From: 2-12-FULL-35-23 sp965196985 | GTDB lineage: Bacteria; Pseudomonadota; Gammaproteobacteria; UBA12402 | DNA length: 64,000 bases | Direction: 5' to 3' | Assembly: GCA_965196985.1 (NCBI GenBank) | Contig: CBDALO010000132.1 | Location: forward strand, 43,706 to 107,705 | Shown: positions 56,785-64,000 of the stretch, in pieces | How the letters are laid out: each line of letters starts with the position of its first letter | Position numbering within the stretch: position 1 is the stretch's first letter | Made by a program: the position numbers and the translations under genes | Notes under the pieces: model-generated | What the model saw: the letters and a program-made list of their open reading frames with translations, nothing else | Database searches by the model: none | Told to the model about the DNA's origin: nothing

Positions 56785-57035
56785 TAGTTGAGTTTAACAG
56801 TCAGGAGAATTGCAAAGAGTATTGAATGATGACAAGTGGGTAAGACCAATGTTTGAGAGCCTGAAAAACCCAAGGCTAACCAGCCTGTAATAGGTAGTTG
56901 AGTCTAAACAGTGATGAGGCACAAACATGCGTAGTTCCATCAGGGCACGAAGAGGTGATGTATCAATCAGTCATCTGCTTCAGATGTCGGATATATGAGC
57001 GCATCTCTTCTACCATTGTCGTCAGAAAATAATCT
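56785..57035 (+). ncRNA. Candidate bridge RNA region of IS110 no. 2
   Basis: About 250 non-coding nt 3' of the recombinase, the side on which IS1111-group elements encode their bridge RNA. Stems such as AGCCT/AGGCT at 56861 and CATCTG-CTT-CAGATG at 56971 are visible. Assigned by position and structure only. Confidence 0.45.
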
Positions 57036-57497
57036 TTACAACCCCAGTTCGGAGTTAATAGTGATCAAGTAATTAAATTCTAATTGCTTGGCAACCTTTT
57101 CACTGCAGTAATTGTTAATGGCTCAATAATATAAGCAGCCAACCCAGCAACAAGATGTGTAATAGCATTTGCAACCGAGCGATGTCTGGTGTGCCAAATA
57201 TGAAACTTATGTTTCAAGCAGCCAAAAACAGTCTCAATGATCCCTCGCTGATTTAATAACTGTTGCTCGTGATCGCTAAGTGGCTGCGCATTTTTCATAT
57301 TTTTTCTTTTGCGTGTAATTAACTTCAAACCGCTATCAAGTAGTTTTTCAAAAACAGCCTTCCCAATATAGCCTTTATCTCCGAAGGCCAAACCCTCCAG
57401 CCCTTCAAACAATGAGACACCTGCAGCTAAATCATGATGATTGCCGGGCGTGACTTTAAAGGCGATTAACTCACCTATGTCATTGATTACTAAATGA

Positions 57498-58503
57498 ACC
57501 CCAGTTCGGAGTTAATAGTGATCAAGTAATTAAATTCTAATTGCTTGGCAACCTTTTCACTGCAGTAATTGTTAATGGCTCAATAATATAAGCAGCCAAC
57601 CCAGCAACAAGATGTGTAATAGCATTTGCAACCGAGCGATGTCTGGTGTGCCAAATATGAAACTTATGTTTCAAGCAGCCAAAAACAGTCTCAATGATCC
57701 CTCGCTGATTTAATAACTGTTGCTCGTGATCGCTAAGTGGCTGCGCATTTTTCATATTTTTTCTTTTGCGTGTAATTAACTTCAAACCGCTATCAAGTAG
57801 TTTTTCAAAAACAGCCTTCCCAATATAGCCTTTATCTCCGAAGGCCAAAGCCTCCAGCCCTTCAAACAATGAGACACCTGCAGCTAAATCATGATGATTG
57901 CCGGGCGTGACTTTAAAGGCGATTAACTCACCTATGTCATTGATTACTAAATGAAGTTTCAGACCAAAAAACCAACCAACAGATGTTTTTCCAAGTTTTG
58001 CAACCGCTTTAAATGTGCGGTGGCGTTTAGTGCGTTTAATGTGACAGTTTGGTAGGCAACTTGAGTCAATGTAGTAAATGCCACTACGCCTGCCACCGTT
58101 AAGAGTAATAAAAATTGTCAGTGGCATTAGCGCTCTAGGCATCAATTCAATAAAACGTGAGTAACTGGGTAAATTAGGGAAGTAATGTCCCCAGTATGTT
58201 TTTAGAAAGCCAGTATAAAAATATTTAAAGTTTCTATAGCCGATCATTTGGAACAAAATCATGATTGTCATAATCTCGCTATAAGCTAAACAACAAGGTG
58301 GACCTGACTTTTTTTCTGCAGATGAAGGGAGTAGATCTTTGCGCTCAAGTGCTGCAAATTCCTCAGCAAAATCATCTATGCGACAAAATAACTCTATAAC
58401 CTCGCGCTCATGTATCATAACCACATCCATTATTAGTAATAATTTCAAAAGGTTATATAAGTTTTTCACTAAATCCAAGGCTGCCATAACTCCGAACTGG
58501 GGT
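57498..58503 (-). mobile_element. IS982-family element, copy 5 (inside copy 4)
   Basis: 1006 bp with 7-bp target duplication taaatga (57491-57497, 58504-58510) in the middle of another copy, same orientation. The family therefore does not avoid itself. Confidence 0.95.
57537..58487 (-). CDS. IS982-family transposase, copy 5
   Basis: 316 residues, intact DDE motifs as in copy 1; carries GLEALAFGDKG for GLEGLAFGDKG. Confidence 0.93.
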   Translation of the reverse strand: MAALDLVKNLYNLLKLLLIMDVVMIHEREVIELFCRIDDFAEEFAALERKDLLPSSAEKKSGPPCCLAYSEIMTIMILFQMIGYRNFKYFYTGFLKTYWGHYFPNLPSYSRFIELMPRALMPLTIFITLNGGRRSGIYYIDSSCLPNCHIKRTKRHRTFKAVAKLGKTSVGWFFGLKLHLVINDIGELIAFKVTPGNHHDLAAGVSLFEGLEALAFGDKGYIGKAVFEKLLDSGLKLITRKRKNMKNAQPLSDHEQQLLNQRGIIETVFGCLKHKFHIWHTRHRSVANAITHLVAGLAAYIIEPLTITAVKRLPSN

Positions 58504-58742
58504 TAAATGAAGTTTCAGACCAAAAAACCAACCAACAGATGTTTTTCCAAGTTTTGCGACCGCTTTAAATGTGCGGTGGCGTTTAGTGCGTTTAATGTGA
58601 CAGTTTGGTAGGCAACTTGAGTCAATGTAGTAAATGCCACTACGTCTGCCACCGTTAAGAGTAATAAAAATTGTCAGTGGCATTAGCGCTCTAGGCATCA
58701 ATTCAATAAAACGTGAGTAACTGGGTAAATTAGGGAAGTAAT

Positions 58743-59702
58743 AGACCTTCTGCGTAACTAAGGGCAGTTCTAGAAACTAGCTAAAATTTGCTTATAATTG
58801 CCTGATTAATAATCATTCATGGAAAGGCATATGCTATTAAGCTATCAGCAACTCAGTAACCGCCCGCGTATTTTTAAAAAGTTAACTGGTTTGACCCTTG
58901 ATGATTTTGAAACGATACACCAACAAGTGAAGTCATCACTTGATGATGAGTTTAGTAAGCTGGGAAGGCGCCCGAAACTCACCACGCACCATGATCGCCT
59001 TTTGCTTCTCATGATGTACTATCGCACTTATGTAACACATGAATTCTTAGGTTACTTTGTTGATTTGGATGACAGTAATGTCTGCCGCTTATTTAAACGC
59101 TTAGAACCCTTAGTGGCCAAGCATATTCATATTAAAAAAGACAGAACCCTAACAGAAGATGCGGTTTGCGCTATATTAATGGATGTAACGGAGCAGCCTA
59201 TTCAGCGCCCCAAAAAGAAGAAGCCACGTAAAGATTATTATTCTGGTAAAAAGAAAAGACATACTCAAAAGGTGGAGATAGCAATGAGTACATCCGGAAA
59301 AATAATCAACGTCTCTCAAACAATGCCTGGGAGGGTTCATGATATTAAGATCCGACAACGTGGCAGCCCACTGCCACCAGCAGAAAAATATGCTGATCTA
59401 GGATACCAAGGAATTCAACATACTGACCCCTTGGTTAACTTACCTCATAAAAAGCCCAAAGGCGGCAAATTAACTACTCAACAAAAAGAGGATAACCGTA
59501 ATCACAGCAAGATCCGTATTAGGGTTGAACATCAATTCTCAAAATTTAAAAAATTCCGCATTCTTGGGGAGGTGTATAGGAATTTTCGCAGAAAACACAA
59601 TATGAGATTTAATATTATTGCTGGGATTCTCAATCTTCAAGCCGGATTCTAAAACTACAAACGAGCATAAGCTCGCCCAGTATTTAGTTTCGCAGAAGGT
59701 CT
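58743..59702 (+). mobile_element. IS5-family element (ISL2-type)
   Basis: 960 bp, terminal repeats AGACCTTCTGCG and complement, 3-bp target duplication aat (58740-58742, 59703-59705), as known for the ISL2 group. Inserted in IS982 copy 4. Confidence 0.9.
58819..59652 (+). CDS. IS5-family (DDE_4) transposase
   Basis: 277 residues: N-terminal helix-turn-helix (HHDRLLLLMMYYRTYVTHEFLG...DDSNVCRLFKRLE), then the DDE core with CAILMDVTEQPIQRP (Asp), ADLGYQGIQ (Asp) and IRVEHQFSKFKKFRIL (Glu). Start ATG 58819, or 58831 (MLLSYQQLSN). Intact; single copy in this window. Confidence 0.9.
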   Translation: MERHMLLSYQQLSNRPRIFKKLTGLTLDDFETIHQQVKSSLDDEFSKLGRRPKLTTHHDRLLLLMMYYRTYVTHEFLGYFVDLDDSNVCRLFKRLEPLVAKHIHIKKDRTLTEDAVCAILMDVTEQPIQRPKKKKPRKDYYSGKKKRHTQKVEIAMSTSGKIINVSQTMPGRVHDIKIRQRGSPLPPAEKYADLGYQGIQHTDPLVNLPHKKPKGGKLTTQQKEDNRNHSKIRIRVEHQFSKFKKFRILGEVYRNFRRKHNMRFNIIAGILNLQAGF

Positions 59703-60022
59703 AATGTCCCCAGTATGTTTTTAGAAAGCCAGTATAAAAATATTTAAAGTTTCTATAGCCGATCATTTGGAACAAAATCATGATTGTCATAATCTCGCTA
59801 TAAGCTAAACAACAAGGTGGACCTGACTTTTTTTCTGCAGATGAAGGGAGTAGATCTTTGCGCTCAAGTGCTGCAAATTCCTCAGCAAAATCATCTATGC
59901 GACAAAATAACTCTATAACCTCGCGCTCATGTATCATAACCACATCCATTATTAGTAATAATTTCAAAAGGTTATATAAGTTTTTCACTAAATCCAAGGC
60001 TGCCATAACTCCGAACTGGGGT

Positions 60023-60049
60023 TATGAACACGATTTTCTGTTGTCATAG
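60023..60049 (-). pseudogene. First codons of the N6-methylase gene
   Basis: ATG at 60049 with GAAGGAGC upstream encodes MTTENRVH and then runs into the IS982 end. It fits in frame to HNNLKALRALRNG at 52739 once the shared 8-bp repeat is counted once. The ribosome site lies in the 3' arm of a hairpin GCTCCTTC/GAAGGAGC (60056-60080), which could hold translation in check. Confidence 0.8.
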
Positions 60050-60114
60050 CAACGCTCCTTCAAAAAAACCGAAGGAGCAACCCCGCAACGAGGGATCACT
60101 CCCTCGGTTGGGGT

Positions 60115-60146
60115 TAAAAAAAGAATGACGGTTGCCCGTCATTCTT
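60115..60146 (-). terminator. Rho-independent terminator after ssb
   Basis: On the minus strand AAGAATGACGG and CCGTCATTCTT form an 11-bp stem followed by TTTTTTT, 28 bp after the ssb stop. A second strong hairpin with inner arms CGAGGGA/TCCCTCG (60080-60116) follows before the methylase start. Confidence 0.8.
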
Positions 60147-60174
60147 ACTGATTATTTAAGCACAGCAACACCTC

Positions 60175-60485
60175 TTAATACGGGATGTCATCCGCACTGG
60201 GCAAGTCATCAGGATAAGCCGGTGGCTTAGGTGAGGCTTGCACAGGGGAGGACATCTGATTAAGTGTGTCGAGCTTTTCTTGTAGTTTCCGATCAATCAA
60301 TCGATGCAGGTGATTGGCATGCACCACCATGCTGGTTCGCTTCTCACCGGACTCGGTTAGCCAGTCGTTGGTTTCCAGGGAACCGGAAACCGAGACATAG
60401 CTGCCTGTTACGACTTTGCCTTTGATAAACTCAGCGCGTTTACCAAAGCAATAGATCGTGTGCCTAGTGGTTTTCTCCACCTCTT
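60175..60485 (-). pseudogene. ssb: Single-stranded DNA-binding protein, N-terminus lost
   Basis: Second half of the SSB OB-fold (TRHTIYCFGKRAEFIKGKVV, GSYVSVSGSLETNDWL) and the tail ending DDLPSADDIPY, the acidic partner-binding tip. The first about 50 residues were replaced by a Tn3-type end at 60486; a GTG at 60480 is incidental. Plasmids and integrative elements commonly carry their own ssb next to a methylase, which fits the neighbourhood. Confidence 0.85.
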
Positions 60486-61318
60486 GAGGTCCGGCCGGAA
60501 TCCTGGTTAAAAGGGACCAAATCTCAATGATTAGCTAATTTATAATCAATTTCTGTAGTATTTCTTTCCATATCAAGTGTAAAAACACCAAATCGATTGA
60601 GATGATCGCGCCAGTAAGGTGAAAGGCTCGCTAAAACCTCATCAGGTATATCCATTCCTTCCGCTTTCAGCTTATTCACAGCCTTTGTTTGATGTACGAC
60701 AGTATGAAAGATCAACATGTTTGCTAATAAATGGTTAAACTTAATAATCTTTTGCTGACTAAATTGCAAGTTATCCGCTATGACGCCACCACCACCAAAC
60801 CGCAACCAACCAATAAATTCATTAAACTCTTCGCTTTTACAAGTTGCAGCTTGTATGACACGGCGTAATTCTGAATCATTAATATAGTTAAGTAAAAACT
60901 CTGTCCTTACGACTCGCCCTAACTCTCTAAAAGCATAATACAATTTATTCTTACGGCTTTTAGAGCATAATCGTCTTAGTACTGTTGATGCTTTTACTTG
61001 GCCGCTTTGGATTGATAACACGACACGTAACATATCATAATAATGGGTCTTAATTAACACCCAATCAATCGCTTTTTCGGTAAATAATGATTGGATATGC
61101 TCATAATAATCTTTCGGGTCGGCTTTGTAATAATATAAGTGCTTAAAGCGTTTAATGCGCGGCATAATAGCAATTGACATTAAGAACGATAACCCAAACA
61201 AAACCTCGCTTTGCGCCCAAGAGTCACCGTACACTTTATGAATCTGCATTTCTGAATCGTTCTCAACAACCCCATCTAATAAGTACACACTTTCATGCAC
61301 ACTCGACGAAATAAAGTG
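60486..61318 (-). mobile_element. Tn3-family remnant no. 2 (right end)
   Basis: Terminal repeat at 60486-60523 and the C-terminal part of tnpA, identical to 20440-22718 over the shared part. Cut at 61318 by an IS6 element. Confidence 0.88.
60524..61318 (-). pseudogene. tnpA: Tn3-type TnpA C-terminal fragment
   Basis: From FISSSVHESVYLLDG to ...TEIDYKLANH without interruption. It shows the natural join SWAQSEVLFGLSFLM that is split at 20565/21999 in the other copy, independent proof of that reconstruction. The first residues (MRQNH) come from the IS6. Confidence 0.88.
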
Positions 61319-62135
61319 GTTCTGTCGCAAATTAATGGTTATTTGATATAATACCGACCAAATTTAGCATTGAATAATAATGGAGTTATTATGGCGATTA
61401 GTTTTAAAGGAAGACATTTCCCCAAAGAGATTATTTTAACAGCAGTACGCTGGAAGCTTGCGTACCCATTAAGTTACCGAAATATTGAAGAGCTCATGGA
61501 AGAACGTGGTGTTAGCGTTGATCACTCTACAGTACAAAAATGGGTGGTTCGCTATGCGCCCCAGCTTGAGCAAGAGTTTCGTAAAAGCAAGCGCAAACTT
61601 GCTGATAGTTGGAAGATGGATGAGACTTATATTAAGGTCAATGGCAAGCAAGTTTATCTTTATCGTGCAGTTGATAAGTACGGTAACACCGTTGATTTTA
61701 TGCTGTCAGAGAAGCGTGATCGTAAGGCAGTGCTAGCTTTTTTTAATAAAGCGATTGGATCAAGCGGGTTACCCAAAAAGGTTAACATTGATAAAAGTGG
61801 TGCAAATACAGCAGCGTTGGAAAGACTCAATACCTTATTATTTTTATCTGGATTCTGGTTTGCGATGGTCGAGGTTAGGCGCATTAAATACCTCAATAAT
61901 CTGGTCGAACAAGACCATCGATCGATAAAGCGTATCACGAAATATACACTGGGTTTTAAAAAGTTCAATTCAGCTAAGGCAACAATAGCTGGTATTGAGT
62001 TATGCCATATGCTAAAAAAAGGGCAGATGCGAGGCAATAGCATGATGCCAGCCTGGCAGCAGTTCTACACGCTCGCAGACTAGTTGCGCCCAAAAATAGG
62101 CTACCTCATCTAGGTGTAAATTTTTCGACAGAACC
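61319..62135 (+). mobile_element. IS6-family element, copy 3 (intact)
   Basis: 817 bp, ends GGTTCTGTCGCAAATTA and complement of GGTTCTGTCGAAAAATTTAC. No target duplication; it joins a Tn3 fragment to unrelated sequence, so an adjacent deletion is likely. Confidence 0.92.
61391..62083 (+). CDS. IS6-family transposase (intact)
   Basis: 230 residues from ATG 61391 (GGAG 6 nt upstream): MAISFKGRHFPKEIILTAVR, helix-turn-helix SVDHSTVQKWVVRYAP, then WKMDETYIKVNGK (Asp), KVNIDKSGANTAAL (Asp) and NNLVEQDHRSIKR (Glu). The reference copy for the two damaged ones at 10857 and 39491. Confidence 0.93.
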   Translation: MAISFKGRHFPKEIILTAVRWKLAYPLSYRNIEELMEERGVSVDHSTVQKWVVRYAPQLEQEFRKSKRKLADSWKMDETYIKVNGKQVYLYRAVDKYGNTVDFMLSEKRDRKAVLAFFNKAIGSSGLPKKVNIDKSGANTAALERLNTLLFLSGFWFAMVEVRRIKYLNNLVEQDHRSIKRITKYTLGFKKFNSAKATIAGIELCHMLKKGQMRGNSMMPAWQQFYTLAD

Positions 62136-62236
62136 GTTTAAATATTCCCCACCTAATTTCTTTTACCCTAAAGGTATTAATGGGTGTTTAGGTAATAAGC
62201 TAGAGTTGTAATGTTTAGTTAATTAAGGGGTTGGTT

Positions 62237-63946
62237 ATGCCGAGTCAATTAATTCAAAACTATATAAATGAACTTAATCATTATATACGTAGCAGCAAGC
62301 ACCCTAATAGAAAAGCACAGGCTCAAGTAGCCCTTAATATACTGGAAGCATTAAACTCTCAGCAAAATACTCAATGGAGTATGAGTGAAGATGCCACTTT
62401 AGACTTACTAACAAAATTTCTACGCGTTGTTCATTTTGGTCTTTCAACAGCCAGAAAAAAACCTAGGTTAGTTGCATTATCAGAAAAAATGAGTGGAGCT
62501 TTATCAGCTGAAATGGCTACACCAGAACCTTGGCTTACTCAATTTCTATCTACTGCTGTGCAGCAATATCAACCAACTCGTGAAAATAATAATTTCTGGC
62601 ACGAATTCCTTATTTTCCTTAATAACCATAAAGGTCTTTTTACAGAAGAATCATCATTTAAACAATTTATTGACTTTATCAGAAAAGGAGTGAGCGCACA
62701 CCTACCTAGCCATGAGGTCAGTAAAATTGAATCAGCTTTAAATACAGCTCTACCAAATGAAACTAACCAACAAAAAACATTAAGCCGAACTATTAGTGTT
62801 GAGAGTAATGATAGCAGTGGCTACTCCAGTGCAACGGATAGTCATATCAGTGATGATGACAGTCTTTCTCTCAGCACGGATGAAACTCTGAAGTTAGGTG
62901 ATGCTGAAACAGGCGAAGATGTTTTACTTTCAAAGGTATTATACCAACCAGTATATTCTAGAACTGAATGGTTAGAACCAGAAATAATCAATCAACAAGT
63001 TAATCTTGTTAAAGTAGGTAAGCCCACTTTTCATGACTGGAAAAGAGGAAACGCGGTTTTAATTAACGGCCCTCGCGGTCAACTAGATCTAAACGATCAT
63101 GATGACCAAGAATCTCTTACCAAGAAACTAGAGGAACTAGGGATACCAAGCACCAGTAGAGAGCTATTGCTATACCACTGTGGGCCAGGTCAAATTCAAG
63201 GTATAGGGCTATCAGGGTTAAGAAAATATTTAAGATTGAATAATTGTGGTTATAATGCTAGCAAAATATCAGATGAAAAATACCATTTCACTGTAGATGT
63301 ACAGGGTAATATCACCTATCAAGAAGTGTGGACTGCTGAAATTTCCAACAGTGATGGTGAAGAACTACCAGATAATATGAGTTTATTAGCCACTTTTTCT
63401 ATTGATCCTGCCGCTAAAACACTCACCCTGCAAGGACAACCAATACTAAAAGTGCCACATGAGCTAGAAAGTGCTTTAGATCAAATCAGAGAAGATAACC
63501 TCAGAGCAAAAGAGTTGCATACCTCAAAGCAACAGCTAGAAAAGCAACGCTTGAAACAAGCTATTAACCAACAACAAGAGTTAGCTAATGATATTAAACA
63601 GCGTTTAGAAAAGGTTGATTTATTAGAGAGCAGATTAAATGAGGTACAACAAACACCACTAAAGCACAAGAAACCATCAGAACTAACTGAATTAAATGAT
63701 CACATAATAAAAGTAAAACAAAGTTTAACTGCCTTACAAAGTGAGCTAGTAGCAATTACCAAACCGAACCAAGGAGAAACTACTGATCTTAAAGTAGGGG
63801 AGGTAATGCAATATCAATCAGCAATAGAGGCTATTTCAAAAAAACTAAAAAAACTACCTAATAGTCATCATTTAGAAGAATCTGCTAAGACACTAAAAAC
63901 TAAACGGGAGTATTTTCAGGAAAAACACCACCCAGTTGAAAACTAA
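62237..63946 (+). CDS. Large coiled-coil protein, candidate secreted effector
   Basis: 569 residues from ATG 62237 (AAGGGG just upstream). No enzyme motif recognised. Residues about 1-170 are helical (MPSQLIQNYINELNHYIRSS...), 185-235 a Ser/Asp-rich low-complexity linker (SVESNDSSGYSSATDSHISD), 240-430 a folded domain with LLLYHCGPGQIQGIG and KYHFTVDVQGNITYQEVW, and 430-569 a Gln/Lys/Glu-rich coiled coil. No signal peptide or membrane segment. This build, one large domain plus linker and coiled coil, is common among Dot/Icm-type substrates of intracellular gammaproteobacteria; that is an analogy, not evidence of secretion. 63947-64000 holds nothing I can name. Confidence 0.6.
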   Translation: MPSQLIQNYINELNHYIRSSKHPNRKAQAQVALNILEALNSQQNTQWSMSEDATLDLLTKFLRVVHFGLSTARKKPRLVALSEKMSGALSAEMATPEPWLTQFLSTAVQQYQPTRENNNFWHEFLIFLNNHKGLFTEESSFKQFIDFIRKGVSAHLPSHEVSKIESALNTALPNETNQQKTLSRTISVESNDSSGYSSATDSHISDDDSLSLSTDETLKLGDAETGEDVLLSKVLYQPVYSRTEWLEPEIINQQVNLVKVGKPTFHDWKRGNAVLINGPRGQLDLNDHDDQESLTKKLEELGIPSTSRELLLYHCGPGQIQGIGLSGLRKYLRLNNCGYNASKISDEKYHFTVDVQGNITYQEVWTAEISNSDGEELPDNMSLLATFSIDPAAKTLTLQGQPILKVPHELESALDQIREDNLRAKELHTSKQQLEKQRLKQAINQQQELANDIKQRLEKVDLLESRLNEVQQTPLKHKKPSELTELNDHIIKVKQSLTALQSELVAITKPNQGETTDLKVGEVMQYQSAIEAISKKLKKLPNSHHLEESAKTLKTKREYFQEKHHPVEN

Positions 63947-64000
63947 TCTAGAATTAGAATTAAACAATATAGAAACCAATAGAACAGAGTCACTCATTAA

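Larger units (their letters stand above)
55657..57035 (+). mobile_element. IS110-family element no. 2 (IS1111 group)
   Basis: Long non-coding right part after the gene, as in the IS1111 group. An inverted repeat ATGGACTC...GAGTCCA flanks the leader (about 55660 and 55755). Ends approximate. It abuts the stop codon of the TALE-like gene. Confidence 0.72.
57080..60006 (-). pseudogene. IS982 transposase of copy 4, in three pieces
   Basis: N-terminal piece 59706-60006 (to YFYTGFLKTYWGH), middle piece 58511-58742 (FPNLPSYSRFIE to FFGLKLHL) and C-terminal piece 57080-57497 (VINDIGELIAFKV to KRLPSN). Dead as it stands. Confidence 0.92.
57041..60022 (-). mobile_element. IS982-family element copy 4, broken by two insertions
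   Basis: Three parts, 57041-57497, 58511-58742 and 59706-60022, add up to exactly 1006 bp, the unit length. Interrupted by another IS982 and an IS5-type element. Its outer flank tatgaaca (60023-60030) is the complement of tgttcata at 52739-52746. Confidence 0.95.

Noticed and set aside
60056..60080. Hairpin GCTCCTTC/GAAGGAGC as a terminator
   Set aside because: The T run lies in the loop, not after the stem, and the 3' arm is the methylase ribosome site; it is more likely a translational element or chance.

Overview
This AT-rich window reads as the genome of a gammaproteobacterium, probably with an intracellular or host-associated lifestyle. The left edge has ordinary housekeeping genes (hslO, ruvX, dsbB). 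A stringent-starvation protein A gene lies near 46.5 kb. The right edge carries an effector-like coiled-coil protein. Taxonomy is inferred from gene content only (Legionellales or Piscirickettsia-like), not proven. Almost everything else is a mobile-element graveyard. I count at least 25 insertion events from about 15 families (IS982 x5, IS256 x4, IS66 x2 plus a remnant, IS6 x3, two copies each of an IS4-like, an IS91-like and an rve-type IS, two IS110-type, and single ISKra4, ISNCY, IS1634, IS5/ISL2, IS200, Tn3-type and AAA-ATPase/rve elements), plus one group II intron. For most of them I could read exact ends and target-site duplications (TSDs), so the order of events can be rebuilt.

Layout. 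1-1914: hslO, ruvX, dsbB. 2081-6336: an IS66 element holding an IS982, next to a remnant of a type I restriction hsdR. 6382-10783: an Rpn nuclease, an ATP-grasp ligase and a broken kinase, with an ISNCY inside and an IS6 at the end. This block is duplicated in better shape at 43213-46134. 10784-22718: a Tn3-family transposase gene cut into five pieces by IS200 (itself carrying an IS4-like element with an ISKra4 inside), two IS256 and an rve-type IS. 23218-29483: a group II intron whose domain I is split by an IS91 that contains an IS982 and the second IS4-like element. 29682-30701: a second Rpn nuclease. 30939-39448: an unusual IS66 with tnpC antiparallel to tnpA/tnpB, carrying an IS256 and an AAA-ATPase/rve transposon with an IS110. 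It sits in the terminal repeat of a broken IS6. 40181-43103: IS256 and rve-IS copies joined by recombination. 46215-48140: sspA, a tyrosine recombinase and its small partner. 48141-52738: IS91, IS1634, IS982.

The most interesting cargo is at 52739-60485. A 389-residue protein (54486-55655) is built of tandem 33-residue repeats with the TALE (transcription activator-like effector) repeat signature and mostly non-canonical residues at the base-specifying positions. It follows a lysine-rich coiled-coil protein and an N6-adenine methylase. The missing methylase start lies on the opposite strand at 60049, next to a truncated ssb. The two methylase pieces share one 8-bp TSD and join in frame, so an inversion between two IS982 copies flipped a formerly co-directional ssb - methylase - coiled-coil - TALE-like cluster. 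These genes look like cargo of a plasmid or integrative element, not a plant-type effector locus.
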